Counted from the first letter of the stretch, positions 1-8,742 are shown. The stretch: DNA of 64,000 bases from Arthrobacter sp. MYb229 (GCF_002975405.1 NZ_PCPS01000004.1:186001-250000); one strand, 5' to 3'. Translations and numbers: made by a program. The notes: generated by a model not told the origin, from the letters alone.

Positions 1-818
1 CTGATATCAAGGCTCTGCGCGAACGCACTGGCGCTGGCATGATGGACGTGAAGAAGGCTCTCGACGAGGCTAACGGCGACGCCGAGAAGGCCATCGAGAT
101 CATCCGCGTCAAGGGTCTGAAGGGCGCTACCAAGCGCGAAGGCCGCTCGACCGCAGAAGGCCTCGTAGCCGCCAAGGTCGATGGCACCGTTGGTGTCATG
201 ATCGAGATCAACTGCGAGACCGACTTCGTCGCCAAGAACGAGAAGTTCATCGAGCTGGCAAACAAGGTTCTGGATGCCGCTGTGGCCTCCGGTGCCGCAG
301 ACGCCGAAGCACTGCAGGCTTACGAGCTGGACGGCAAGCCACTTTCGGAGATCGTCATCGAAGAGGGCGCAATCCTCGGCGAGAAGATCGTTGTCCGCCG
401 TGTTGCCCGCGTCGAGGGTGCAAGCGTTGCAGCGTACCTGCACAAGACCAGCAAGGACCTGCCTGCACAGGTTGGCGTCCTGATGGCCGTTGATGCGGAT
501 TCCGAAGCCGCCGCAACCGTCGCCCACGACGTTGCAGTGCACACCGCCGCATTGGCTCCTACCTACCTGTCCCGCGATGAAGTTCCTGCGGACAAGGTTG
601 CAGACGAGCGTCGCATCGCCGACGAAACCGCACGCGCCGAGGGCAAGCCAGAGGCCGCCCTCACCAAGATCGTTGAAGGCCGCTTGACCGGTTTCTTCAA
701 GGAAATCGTGCTGGTTGACCAGGCTTTCGCCAAGGACGCAAAGAAGTCCGTAGCCAAGGTCTTCGAAGAAGCTGGCACGAAGCCAGTTGCCTTCGCCCGT
801 TTCCGTGTTGGTGCCTAA
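1..818 (+). CDS. tsf: Elongation factor Ts (5' end outside window)
   Basis: EF-Ts is the cytoplasmic guanine-nucleotide exchange factor that recycles EF-Tu. The open frame runs from the first full codon at position 3 without a start. The first visible residues, DIKALRERTGAGMMDVKKAL, are the conserved N-terminal UBA-like domain, so the ATG at 39 is internal and only a few N-terminal residues are missing. The core motif INCETDFVAKNEKF, which contacts EF-Tu, lies about 65 residues in. The C-terminus (FARFRVGA) is the usual EF-Ts ending, so the 3' end is intact. A strong terminator follows, which makes this the last gene of its transcript (normally rpsB-tsf) and separates it from pyrH. Confidence 0.97.
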   Translation, partial: DIKALRERTGAGMMDVKKALDEANGDAEKAIEIIRVKGLKGATKREGRSTAEGLVAAKVDGTVGVMIEINCETDFVAKNEKFIELANKVLDAAVASGAADAEALQAYELDGKPLSEIVIEEGAILGEKIVVRRVARVEGASVAAYLHKTSKDLPAQVGVLMAVDADSEAAATVAHDVAVHTAALAPTYLSRDEVPADKVADERRIADETARAEGKPEAALTKIVEGRLTGFFKEIVLVDQAFAKDAKKSVAKVFEEAGTKPVAFARFRVGA

Positions 819-874
819 GGGTTCAGCCACACAGTAAGCGAATGCCGCTTCTAGCGAGCGGCTAAACAAGTCAA

Positions 875-919
875 GGGAGGTGAGCCACCGAGCAACTCGG
901 TGACTCGCCTCCCTTTTCT
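875..919 (+). terminator. Rho-independent terminator after tsf
   Basis: A hairpin with an 18-nt stem (875-892 against 896-913, two G-T wobbles) and a 3-nt loop is followed by TTTTCTT. It lies 57 bases after the tsf stop. Confidence 0.85.
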
Positions 920-985
920 TGAGCCCGGATGACAAGATAGTTTGAGATCCGGATACAGATTTCTCAACCCCAGGAGACAGACCCC

Positions 986-1708
986 ATGCCTACCAGCCCA
1001 GAAACCAAACGCCGCCGCGTCTTATTGAAGCTTTCCGGAGAGGTCTTCGGCGGAGGCAACGTCGGCGTTGACCCAATCACCGTGCGTGGTGTCGCCGAAC
1101 AGATCGCTGCGACCGTCGGCGAGGTCGAGGTGGCAATCGTCGTCGGCGGCGGCAACTTCTTCCGTGGCGCCGAACTTTCGGCCGCGGGCATGGACCGCTC
1201 CCGTGCGGACTACATGGGCATGCTCGGCACCGTGATGAACTGCTTGGCGCTGCAGGATTTCCTGGAACAGTGCGGCGTGGAAACCCGCGTGCAGTCGGCC
1301 ATCGCCATGGCGCAGGTTGCGGAGAACTACATCCCGCGCCGCGCCATCCGCCACATGGAAAAAGATCGCGTGGTCATCTTCGGCGCCGGCGCCGGCCTGC
1401 CGTACTTCTCCACCGACACCGTGGCCGCCCAGCGTGCCCTGGAGGTGGACGCGGACGAAGTCTTGATGGCCAAGAGCGGCGTTGACGGCGTGTACACCGC
1501 GGACCCGAAAAAGGACCCAAGCGCGAAGAAGCTCGAGACCCTGACCTACTCGGAGGCGCTGCAGCGCGATATCCGGGTTATGGACCAGACCGCGATGACC
1601 ATGTGCCAGGACAACAACGTGAACATGCTGGTCTTCGGCATGGAAGGCGAAGGAAATGTGGCAAGCGCCATCCGCGGCGAGCGGATCGGCACCACCGTCA
1701 CCCCATAA
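986..1708 (+). CDS. pyrH: Uridylate (UMP) kinase
   Basis: UMP kinase phosphorylates UMP to UDP with ATP in cytosolic pyrimidine nucleotide synthesis. It is a hexameric amino-acid-kinase-fold enzyme, unrelated to eukaryotic UMP/CMP kinase. The 240-residue length matches the family. Visible motifs are LLKLSGE near residues 13-19 (ATP site), the glycine-rich [10 protein letters not shown] near 50-60, and [13 protein letters not shown] near 130-143 (UMP site). The ATG at 986 has an AGGAG ribosome site about 10 bases upstream. The gene stands between the tsf terminator and frr, the usual actinobacterial order. Confidence 0.97.
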   Translation: MPTSPETKRRRVLLKLSGEVFGGGNVGVDPITVRGVAEQIAATVGEVEVAIVVGGGNFFRGAELSAAGMDRSRADYMGMLGTVMNCLALQDFLEQCGVETRVQSAIAMAQVAENYIPRRAIRHMEKDRVVIFGAGAGLPYFSTDTVAAQRALEVDADEVLMAKSGVDGVYTADPKKDPSAKKLETLTYSEALQRDIRVMDQTAMTMCQDNNVNMLVFGMEGEGNVASAIRGERIGTTVTP

Positions 1709-1815
1709 GGGTGTTCGTGGCATAGGATTGATTTAGATCTATTTGTTCGGTTGCTTCACCTGCGTGTTATCGCGGTTGAGGCAGCAGAGCGCAGGCAAAG
1801 TACTGAGGAGTACCG

Positions 1816-2373
1816 GTGATTGACGAAACGTTGGCGGATGCCGCCGAAAAGATGGACCGCACCATTGAAGCCGCCAAGGAGGACTTCGCGACGATCCGTA
1901 CCGGTCGCGCCCACCCTGGCATGTATTCCAAGGTCATGGTGGACTACTACGGTTCCCCAACCCCACTGATGCAGCTAGCCTCCTTCGCTGTTCCAGAAGC
2001 ACGCACCATCACCATCAGCCCCTTCGATGTTTCGGCCATGCGCGCCATCGAAAAGGCCTTGGGCGACCCAGAGGTCGGTGCCAACCCATCGAGCGACGGC
2101 AAGATGATCCGCGTGGTGCTTCCGGTGCTCACCGAGGAACGCCGCAAGGAATACGTCAAGCTTGCCCGCACCAAGGGCGAGGACGCGAAGGTTGCCCTGC
2201 GTAACCACCGTCGCAAGGCCAAGGACAGCATCGACAAGTTCGTCAAGGATGGCGAAATTGGCGAGGACGAAGGCAGCCGTGCCGAAAAAGAACTCGACTC
2301 GCTGACCAAGGCGCACGTTGATTCGGTCGATGAGATCCTGAAGAAAAAAGAAACTGAGCTGCTGGACGTCTAA
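1816..2373 (+). CDS. frr: Ribosome recycling factor
   Basis: RRF works with EF-G to split post-termination ribosomes. The 185-residue length is exactly the family norm. The helical-domain signatures RTGRAHPGM (about residues 30-38) and the C-terminal RNHRRKAKD and GSRAEKELDSLT regions are present. The start is GTG at 1816, with GAGGAG ending 5 bases upstream; no ATG nearby aligns with the family N-terminus. The stop codon overlaps the cdsA start by one base (TAATG), so the two genes are probably translationally coupled. Confidence 0.97.
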   Translation: MIDETLADAAEKMDRTIEAAKEDFATIRTGRAHPGMYSKVMVDYYGSPTPLMQLASFAVPEARTITISPFDVSAMRAIEKALGDPEVGANPSSDGKMIRVVLPVLTEERRKEYVKLARTKGEDAKVALRNHRRKAKDSIDKFVKDGEIGEDEGSRAEKELDSLTKAHVDSVDEILKKKETELLDV

Positions 2374-3977
2374 TGCCAGGCTCGACAGACAACACTGAGG
2401 GCAACGCTTCGGCGGTGCCCTCAGTGGCATCCGGCGAAGACCAGCCCATGACTCGGCGTGAGGCCCGCGCTAAACGCGAAGCCGCCGAACGCGGAAACTC
2501 ACGCGCCTCGAAACTCAAGCGAGCGCTCTCCGGGGCGCAAGCCGAGCCTGCGAAGCCAGCCGGGGCTAAGGCCGCCGACAAGGCGAAACCGGCTACGGCC
2601 CAGCCGGCAGCCGAGACCGCTTCGCCGTCCCCAAAAACTTCTGCACCGACCGCGCAGTCGGCCGCCGCTCAGACCGCGCCCCAACGTGCACCCGAAACCG
2701 CCAAGCCAGCCGCTCAACCGGCAGCAGGCAAAACCGCAAAGCCCGGAGCGGCTAAACCGGACGCCGAAGCTCCCGCAAAGCCCGAACCTGTTTCGGTGGC
2801 TCGCCCGGATAGCGTCAAAGCCCCCGAAGCTACCATCGGTTCCTCCCCGCAGCCGGCCCAGGCCGAAGGCTCGTCGAAACCAGCCGAAGCTGCCGGCGCT
2901 GACCAAGCTCCGCAAGCTCCCAAACCGGTAGTCGATGCGGCCAAGGCGAAAGCTAAAGCGCAGGCAAAGGCGCAACTAGTTGCCCCTGCGCCGGCGTCGA
3001 AGACCTCGGACGGGCAGCCAGCGGCGGGAAAGCCAGCGGAAGCAACGCAGCCAAAACCTCCGCAAGCGAACAGCGAGGACCTGGCCGAAACCGGCAAAGC
3101 CGAACCCGAAGAAGCGGAGATCCCCGCAGAATTGCTGATCGGGGGACCACCGAAGAAATCCCGGGCGGGGCGAAACCTTCCGGCGGCCATCGGCGTGGGC
3201 CTTTTGATGCTCGGCTTGGCGATGCTGGGACTGTTCTGGATGCCAACCCTGCTGGTGGTTCTGATCGTGGTGCTCGCCGGGGTAGGTTCCTGGGAGGTGG
3301 CCCGCGCGACAACCCATGCGAAAACCGAGGTGCAGCAATTCCCGCTGTATTTGGCGGCCATATTGCTTCCGGTCAGCGCTACCCTCGGTGGCCTCGACGC
3401 GTTGGGTTTCGCCTATCTGGGTAGCTTGATCTTGGCATTGCTCTTCCGAATCCTCGAGGGGCTCAAAGGTGCGGCAGCCTCGGTGATGAGCAGCGTCTTC
3501 ATCATCAGCTGGGTTCCCTTGCTGCTCAGCTTCGCTCTCTTGGTGATGCGTGGCGAGAACGGCAACCTGCTGATTACAACGATTCTGCTGTTGGTGGTCA
3601 GCAACGACACCTTTGGCTACGCCGTGGGCGTGCTATTCGGAAAGCATCCGATGGCCCCGAAGATTTCGCCCAAGAAATCATGGGAAGGCTTTGCCGGGTC
3701 CATGGTCGGGTCCATGGCCATCGGCGCGCTGGCAGCCAACTACTGGCTGGATATGCCTTGGTGGTCCGGAGTGATTCTCGCCTGCTTCACCACGGTCGCA
3801 GCGACCACCGGTGACTTCGCTGAATCCATGGTCAAGCGTGAATTGGGCATCAAGGACATGAGCAACCTGCTTCCGGGGCACGGCGGCATTATGGATAGAC
3901 TTGATTCGCTGTTGTTCGCCATCCCGTTGGCCTATCTCATCTCGCACCTCTTGGCCTGGAGCGTCGCGGTTTTCTAA
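2373..3977 (+). CDS. cdsA: Phosphatidate cytidylyltransferase with long Ala/Pro/Lys-rich N-terminus
   Basis: CdsA makes CDP-diacylglycerol from phosphatidate and CTP, the branch point of phospholipid synthesis, in the membrane. The catalytic part spans about residues 270-534, with roughly eight hydrophobic segments and the family signature KRELGIKDMSNLLPGHGG followed by IMDRLDS. The protein is 534 residues, about twice the family size. Residues 1-265 form a low-complexity segment, rich in Ala, Pro, Lys and Gln, that begins with a basic stretch (MTRREARAKREAAER). The ATG overlaps the frr stop. An internal start nearer residue 26 (MTRRE) is possible, but most of the extension would remain. The function of the extension is unknown. 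Confidence 0.93.
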   Translation: MPGSTDNTEGNASAVPSVASGEDQPMTRREARAKREAAERGNSRASKLKRALSGAQAEPAKPAGAKAADKAKPATAQPAAETASPSPKTSAPTAQSAAAQTAPQRAPETAKPAAQPAAGKTAKPGAAKPDAEAPAKPEPVSVARPDSVKAPEATIGSSPQPAQAEGSSKPAEAAGADQAPQAPKPVVDAAKAKAKAQAKAQLVAPAPASKTSDGQPAAGKPAEATQPKPPQANSEDLAETGKAEPEEAEIPAELLIGGPPKKSRAGRNLPAAIGVGLLMLGLAMLGLFWMPTLLVVLIVVLAGVGSWEVARATTHAKTEVQQFPLYLAAILLPVSATLGGLDALGFAYLGSLILALLFRILEGLKGAAASVMSSVFIISWVPLLLSFALLVMRGENGNLLITTILLLVVSNDTFGYAVGVLFGKHPMAPKISPKKSWEGFAGSMVGSMAIGALAANYWLDMPWWSGVILACFTTVAATTGDFAESMVKRELGIKDMSNLLPGHGGIMDRLDSLLFAIPLAYLISHLLAWSVAVF

Positions 3978-4120
3978 ACGCGTGAGGCGCAGAACCGGTG
4001 ACGGATCTGCGCCGGACGGTGTGCCCATGGCAGCAAAAGATTTCACAACACATAAGATTGAAGGGTGCCGCATCATGGCGGTACGCCTAATGACTTTTCG
4101 TCTAGAACTAAGGAATAGTC

Positions 4121-4693
4121 GTGTCGCAGCAACAAGATGCTCCGTTCTCCCGGGTCCCGGACAAGGAATTCGGCTACAACGTAAAGCAGGTTGATGCTTT
4201 TCTCAGCCGGGCGCGTGCCACCTTTAACGGCGGCGGAAACGATGATGCCGTGGTGACCAGCCACCTGATCCGCCGCACTACCTTCGCACCGCAAAAGGGC
4301 GGCTACCAGGCCCGCGAAGTGGACGGCGCACTGGATCGGCTGGAAGACGTATTCGCCAAGCGCGAGCGTGATGACCTCATTGCCCATCAGGGCGAAGAGG
4401 TCTGGTTGCAGCAGGTCGGACGCCTGGCAGCGATCCTCCGCGGGCGTTTGCACCGTGCCAAGGGTGAGCGTTTCCGCCGACCTTCACGCTCCAACGCCTC
4501 AAGCTACAACATAGAAGACGTCGACCGGCTCTGCGATCAACTGATCGACTACTTCGAACGCGATGTGCCGATGGCCGTCGACTCGGTACGCCGCGTGGAG
4601 TTCCGCTCAGCGGTAGGCACCGAAGGCTATGAAGAGTCCCAGGTGGACGCCTTCCTCGACCGCGTGGTCGAGCTGATGGCTTCGATCGACTAG
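4121..4693 (+). CDS. DivIVA-domain repeat protein
   Basis: This 190-residue soluble protein carries repeated short DivIVA-type motifs: FGYNVKQVDAFL (about 18-29), GGYQAREVDGAL (about 57-68), SYNIEDVDRLCDQL (about 127-140) and GYEESQVDAFLDRV (about 168-181). In DivIVA/Wag31 this element sits at the start of a curvature-sensing, coiled-coil polar scaffold. Here the long coiled coil is missing, so it is not Wag31 itself. The start is GTG at 4121 with AAGGAA upstream; residues before it do not resemble the family. DivIVA-domain proteins are known next to cdsA in related actinobacteria. Its precise role is unknown; a link to cell-envelope growth is inference. Confidence 0.8.
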   Translation: MSQQQDAPFSRVPDKEFGYNVKQVDAFLSRARATFNGGGNDDAVVTSHLIRRTTFAPQKGGYQAREVDGALDRLEDVFAKRERDDLIAHQGEEVWLQQVGRLAAILRGRLHRAKGERFRRPSRSNASSYNIEDVDRLCDQLIDYFERDVPMAVDSVRRVEFRSAVGTEGYEESQVDAFLDRVVELMASID

Positions 4694-4710
4694 GAATTTT
4701 GAGACGCGCC

Positions 4711-4765
4711 AACCGCGGCTCTGGCAGACCAGCAGGCCTGTCAGAGCCGCGGTTAGTGCTTTAAA
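4711..4765 (+). terminator. Terminator between convergent genes
   Basis: Perfect 13-bp arms (4711-4723 and 4742-4754) form a hairpin followed by a short T-containing stretch. It lies between the DivIVA-repeat gene and the oppositely oriented symporter gene and may serve both. Confidence 0.7.
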
Positions 4766-4801
4766 GCGTCCTGGGCTGCATCTCTTCGATTCGTGGTCGA
4801 A

Positions 4802-6307
4802 TCAGCGGAGCCGGTCAGCGCCCGTGTCACCAGCTGGCTTGTAGCTGCGCTCGGGCACATGCAGCAGCTCCATCACGCGGTCTGCATTGGCTGGGACCCT
4901 GCGCCTGGTGGACTTGGAGACCAGGATCATCACCACGAAGGCCAGCGGAACGCTCCACGCCGCCGGCTGGCGAAGCATCAGCACCCACAGCGAATCGCTG
5001 CTTTCCGGCAGCATATTCGATCCGAGCAACGCCAAGCCGCAGCAGGCCGCGCCGACGGACATGCCAGCAATGGCCCCGCGGGCGGTGAGCGAACGCCACC
5101 AGATGCCCAGCAGGAGCAGGGGGCAAATGGTCGAGGCGGTAAATGCGAAGACATTGCCGATCGCGCCAGCCAACGCCAAGGAATTCGTGAGCAAGGCAAT
5201 CAGCACCGGCAGCGCGGTGGCGAGCACCGTAGAGATCCGGAATCCGCGCACGGTGCCCTGGAAGAACTCTTGCGACAGCGCTCCGGCCAAGGAGACGGCC
5301 AGCCCGGAGGTGGTGGACAGGAACGCCGCGAAGGCTCCTCCCACCACGATCGCGGTGAGCAGATCGGCGAGGAACCCATCGAAGATGCGTTGCGGCAGCA
5401 GCAGGATCGTCGCGTCGGCGTTATTGGCACCCAGATCCTGGGTATAGAGAATCCCCAGCACCCCCAGGGTGGTGGGGAGCAGGTAGAACACCGAGAGCAG
5501 GCAGAGCACAATGGCCGTCGTGGTGCGTGCGGCTTGCCCCGAGGGGTTCGTGTAAAAACGCACCAGCACGTGGGGCAGGCCCAAGGTGCCAAAGAGCAAG
5601 GCCAGGATGATCGAAATCGTCTCATAGAGGCTCATCCCGCCGATGGACTGCAACTGCCCGGCGACCGCTGCCGCCCGCTCGGGCACCGAGTATTCCGGCA
5701 TGACCTGGAAGAGCACGAATAAGGTCGGGATCACCAGGGCCGCAAGCTTGAACCAGTATTGGAAGGCCTGCACGAAGGTGACCGAACGCATCCCGCCGGA
5801 GACCACTGTCAGGCACACCACCGCGGCGACGATGACCGGTCCGACCCAGCCGGGCAGCCCGGTGGCGATGGATAGGGTCAGCGACGCGCCATGCATCTGC
5901 GGGACGATATACAGCCAGCAGATGATCACCACCAGATAGGTGGTGATCTTGCGCAGGAGCACGGAGTCTTCGAAGCGGATCTGGGCGAAGTCCGGGATGG
6001 TGTAGGCCTGGGAACGGCGCAGCGGAGCGGCCACAAAGAGCAGCAGCATCAGGTACCCGGCGGTGTAGCCGATGGGGAACCAGAGCCCGGACTGGCCGCT
6101 GAGCACAATCAACCCGGCCACACCGAGGAAGGAGGCCGCCGAAAGGTATTCTCCGCCGATGGCCGAGGCATTCCACCAGGGTTTTACGGTGCGCGAGGCC
6201 ACGTAGAAATCGCTGGTCGTGCGGGAGAGCCGCAGCCCGTAGAACGCGATGAGCATGGTGGCCACGCAAACCATCAGCAGCGCCAGGATGGAAAGCACGC
6301 CGGTCAT
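4802..6307 (-). CDS. Sodium:solute symporter, acetate/monocarboxylate type
   Basis: This 501-residue polytopic membrane protein has about 13 hydrophobic segments and the SSS-family signature GEYLSAASFLGVAG near residues 52-65. The segment LGLPHVLVRFYTNPSG resembles the conserved loop of ActP/MctC-type acetate and monocarboxylate permeases. It probably takes up a small carboxylate with Na+ or H+; the exact substrate cannot be read from sequence. I start it at ATG 6307, which overlaps the stop of the preceding small gene (ATGA), not at the longer in-frame extension, whose residues are not membrane-like. It is the last gene of the operon kinase-regulator-small protein-symporter. Confidence 0.88.
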   Translation of the reverse strand: MTGVLSILALLMVCVATMLIAFYGLRLSRTTSDFYVASRTVKPWWNASAIGGEYLSAASFLGVAGLIVLSGQSGLWFPIGYTAGYLMLLLFVAAPLRRSQAYTIPDFAQIRFEDSVLLRKITTYLVVIICWLYIVPQMHGASLTLSIATGLPGWVGPVIVAAVVCLTVVSGGMRSVTFVQAFQYWFKLAALVIPTLFVLFQVMPEYSVPERAAAVAGQLQSIGGMSLYETISIILALLFGTLGLPHVLVRFYTNPSGQAARTTTAIVLCLLSVFYLLPTTLGVLGILYTQDLGANNADATILLLPQRIFDGFLADLLTAIVVGGAFAAFLSTTSGLAVSLAGALSQEFFQGTVRGFRISTVLATALPVLIALLTNSLALAGAIGNVFAFTASTICPLLLLGIWWRSLTARGAIAGMSVGAACCGLALLGSNMLPESSDSLWVLMLRQPAAWSVPLAFVVMILVSKSTRRRVPANADRVMELLHVPERSYKPAGDTGADRLR

Positions 6308-6675
6308 CGAGAGATGCTCCGGTAGCGTCGCTCGTTGCGCGCCGCGGCCCGATTGAACAACAGCCCGGCAACGATGATCATCGGGTAGATTCCCACGCCC
6401 AAGATCCACCAGGGCAGGGGAATGTGGAAGAGCGTCACCTGGGCGACCACCGGCCAGAAGGCCAAGATCGCCGAGATGCCCACCAGCATGATGAGCAGCC
6501 CCGCAGCGACCGCCACCGCCAAGCGAAGCTGGGAACGGATCAGCTGGCGCACGTAGAAGGTCTCGGCGCTCTGCTCGGGGCGGGCGGCGGCGATATTCAG
6601 GCTTGCGTTCTGCGGTGCCTGCACGCGCACGCGTTGCGGGCGCTGTTCGGCAAATCGGTCTTGCTCCGGGCTCAC
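6304..6675 (-). CDS. Small two-helix membrane protein, partner of the symporter
   Basis: This 123-residue protein has a soluble N-terminus of about 45 residues and two hydrophobic helices (about 51-72 and 83-106), then a basic tail. Small proteins of this kind (DUF485 type) commonly precede acetate-type SSS permeases, for example MctB before MctC in Corynebacterium. I infer an accessory role in carboxylate transport. The start is GTG at 6675 and overlaps the stop of the LytTR regulator by four bases; the 3' end overlaps the symporter start. Both junctions indicate translational coupling. Direct membership of DUF485 is less clear than for the gene at 8797. Confidence 0.75.
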   Translation of the reverse strand: MSPEQDRFAEQRPQRVRVQAPQNASLNIAAARPEQSAETFYVRQLIRSQLRLAVAVAAGLLIMLVGISAILAFWPVVAQVTLFHIPLPWWILGVGIYPMIIVAGLLFNRAAARNERRYRSISR

Positions 6676-7388
6676 AATGGGCGGATCCGGTTCGCGGCCA
6701 ATCGTTCACGCAGGTCGGGCAGGGCGCGCCGGGAGATCGGCAGCTCGGCGCCGTGGACCACTACCGCCGCCTTGCCCGTTTGCAGCCGCACCGTCTCGAT
6801 CTTGTCCATGCAGACCAGATAGGAGCGGTGGATCCGCACATAGCCGGATCCGGCCCACTGCTGTTCGAGGTCATTGAGCGGCACGCGAATCAGGTAGCTG
6901 GCATCGCGGGTGTGCAGCCGAGCGTAATCGCCTTGGGCTTGGACATAGCCGATATCTTCGCGGGCAATGAGCTTGGTGATGCCGCCTTGGTCAACGGTGA
7001 TCATTTCGGGTTTGGCCGGTTGGTCATCGACCAGTTCGCAGATGCGGCGCACCGATTCGGCCAGGCGCTGCGGGCGGATGGGTTTGAGCACGTAGTCGAT
7101 TGCCGCCAGCTCGAAAGCCTGGAGTGCCTGGTCCTCGTCGGCGGTGACAAACACGATCAGCGGCGGGTGGGTGAAGCGGGAGATGACTCGGGCGATATCC
7201 AATCCGGACAGCGCCGGCATGTGGATGTCCAGGAACAGGGCATCGACATCGTTTTCTTCCAGTGCCTTCAGCGCCGCGGCGCCGGAGGTGGCACGGTGGA
7301 TTTTTCCGATACGCGAATCCTGTCCGAGCAGGAAGGAGATTTCTTCAACCGCTGGAAGTTCATCATCGGCAACGACCACATTAATCAT
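6672..7388 (-). CDS. LytTR-family response regulator
   Basis: This 238-residue two-component response regulator has an N-terminal receiver domain (MINVVVADDE at the start; phospho-acceptor Asp in DALFLDIHMP near residue 55; conserved Lys in VLKPIRP near 104). A C-terminal LytTR DNA-binding domain follows (about 135-238, with GDYARLHTR and RIHRSYLV). LytTR proteins bind paired 9-bp direct repeats, and such a pair is present at 8628-8658. The start at ATG 7388 is fixed by alignment of the receiver domain; the longer open frame upstream is spurious. It lies 20 bases after the cognate kinase and ahead of the symporter genes, so carboxylate uptake is the likely target. Confidence 0.92.
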   Translation of the reverse strand: MINVVVADDELPAVEEISFLLGQDSRIGKIHRATSGAAALKALEENDVDALFLDIHMPALSGLDIARVISRFTHPPLIVFVTADEDQALQAFELAAIDYVLKPIRPQRLAESVRRICELVDDQPAKPEMITVDQGGITKLIAREDIGYVQAQGDYARLHTRDASYLIRVPLNDLEQQWAGSGYVRIHRSYLVCMDKIETVRLQTGKAAVVVHGAELPISRRALPDLRERLAANRIRPL

Positions 7389-7408
7389 GGCTAAAACTCT
7401 ACCGTCAG

Positions 7409-8596
7409 TTAGGCCAATACGTCTGTCTCTAGCCCTTGTGGGGGACGGAACTTGGGGATTCTCAGGGTAATCAGCGTCCCGGCACCCGGAGCGGTGTCGA
7501 TGAGCAGCCCATTGGCGTTGCCGTAGAGCTGGCGCAGCCGCACATCGACGTTGCGCAATCCGACGTGCATATTCACGGTGGTCCCGGCCAATACCGAGGC
7601 CAGCTGTTCCGGGTCCATGCCGGCCCCGTCGTCTTCCACGGCGATCACCGCGTGCAAACCGTCCTCGGTGGCGGTAATCGAAATCCTTCCGCCGTCCGGG
7701 CGGGCTTCCAACCCGTGGTGCACGGCGTTCTCCACCAGTGGCTGGAGGCACAGAAACGGGATCTGGGTGGGCAATACTTCGGGGGCGATCTGCAGCGACA
7801 CCTTAATGCGATCCCCGAAGCGGGCCTTTTCCAGGAGGAGATAGCGGTCAATGGCTTCGAGCTCTTCGGCCAAGGTGGTGAACTCACCGCGACGGCGGAA
7901 GGAGTACCGGGTGAAGTCCGCGAACTCGATGACCAGTTCGCGGGCACGCGCCGGATCGGTGTTGATGAAGGAGGCGATCGCGTTCAGCGAGTTGTAGATG
8001 AAATGCGGGGAGATCTGCGCGCGCAGCGCACGCATCTGCGCCTCGAGCAGCTGCGCCTTGGACTCGTCGAGCTCGGCGGTGGTGACCTGTGCGGAGACGA
8101 AGACCGCGACCTCGCTGACGGCTCGCACGAAGCTCGCCCCGGCGCGTTCGGCCAGGGCGGTGACGGTGCCCACCGCCTGCCCGCCCACCATGATCGGGGC
8201 CGCCACCAGATCCAGCCCGGAGGTGCGGTGGACCTGTGTTTTCTGGCTGCCGATCACCGAGGAGCTGACGGACTGGGCGTGTGCTTCGAGATCGGCGGTG
8301 AACTCGATGGCCGCGTCGGTGGCGAGGATCGCCCTGGTGTCGCTGATCAGGAAGGCGGAGCAGCCCAGCAGCTTGCGCAGCGCCTTGGCGCTTTTGGCCG
8401 CACCCTCTTCGGTGAGCCCGCGTCCGAGGTGGGGGACCGCAATGGACATATGGTGCAGGGCCTGGAAGGTGGCTTCCTCCGCGTAGGTCCCCAGTTCGTT
8501 GGTGGAACGGGAGATCTTGAATCCCAGGTAGCCAACGATGGCGATGCCCACGACCACGATGGTGACGATGAGGGTGATCTGCAGCGCTGGTGACAT
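7409..8596 (-). CDS. LytS-type sensor histidine kinase
   Basis: This 395-residue kinase has one N-terminal transmembrane helix (about 7-27), a GAF-like middle region (about 60-190), and a LytS/YehU-type kinase core. The phospho-acceptor His lies in QISPHFIYNSLNAI, the ATP-binding N box in LVENAVHHGLE, and the G boxes in EDDGAGMD and VGLRNVDVRLRQLYG. It should autophosphorylate and pass phosphate to the LytTR regulator immediately downstream. The signal is unknown. The arrangement resembles BtsS/BtsR-like pyruvate sensing and similar carboxylate-responsive systems, but that is analogy. The start is ATG 8596 and the leader contains the LytTR-type repeat. Confidence 0.92.
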   Translation of the reverse strand: MSPALQITLIVTIVVVGIAIVGYLGFKISRSTNELGTYAEEATFQALHHMSIAVPHLGRGLTEEGAAKSAKALRKLLGCSAFLISDTRAILATDAAIEFTADLEAHAQSVSSSVIGSQKTQVHRTSGLDLVAAPIMVGGQAVGTVTALAERAGASFVRAVSEVAVFVSAQVTTAELDESKAQLLEAQMRALRAQISPHFIYNSLNAIASFINTDPARARELVIEFADFTRYSFRRRGEFTTLAEELEAIDRYLLLEKARFGDRIKVSLQIAPEVLPTQIPFLCLQPLVENAVHHGLEARPDGGRISITATEDGLHAVIAVEDDGAGMDPEQLASVLAGTTVNMHVGLRNVDVRLRQLYGNANGLLIDTAPGAGTLITLRIPKFRPPQGLETDVLA

Positions 8597-8627
8597 ATTT
8601 CAATCCTAAAGCCCGCCGCCGTCGTTG

Positions 8628-8658
8628 ACCGTTCGTCGTCACGCAGCGTGCCGTTGAG
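8628..8658 (+). promoter_or_regulatory. Putative LytTR-binding direct repeat
   Basis: ACCGTTCGT (8628-8636) matches the published LytTR half-site pattern [TA][AC][CA]GTTN[AG][TG] completely. GCCGTTGAG (8650-8658) matches at all but the first base. The repeat starts are 22 bp apart, two helical turns, as in known LytTR sites. It lies between the kinase gene and the divergent permease operon. Confidence 0.55.
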
Positions 8659-8726
8659 CGCAGGAATTTATCCGCTAATCCATTGGCGTGGCCGAACCCC
8701 TAGTGGGGGACGGGCAAATGACCAAT

Positions 8727-8742
8727 AGTGAACTTAGTCACA
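8727..8742. promoter_or_regulatory. CRP/GlxR-like palindrome before the permease operon
   Basis: AGTGA-ACTTAG-TCACA differs from the CRP/GlxR consensus TGTGA-N6-TCACA at one base. It ends 54 bases before the ATG at 8797. It may bind a cAMP-responsive CRP-family regulator; no such gene is in the window. Confidence 0.5.

Noticed and set aside
4793-5722. 309-codon plus-strand frame opposite the symporter
   Set aside because: Gln/His/Gly-rich composition and full antisense overlap with a clear SSS permease; not a gene.
7388-7751. N-terminal extension of the LytTR regulator frame to 7751
   Set aside because: The extension overlaps the kinase gene in another frame and precedes the canonical receiver-domain start MINVVVADDE; it is spurious.
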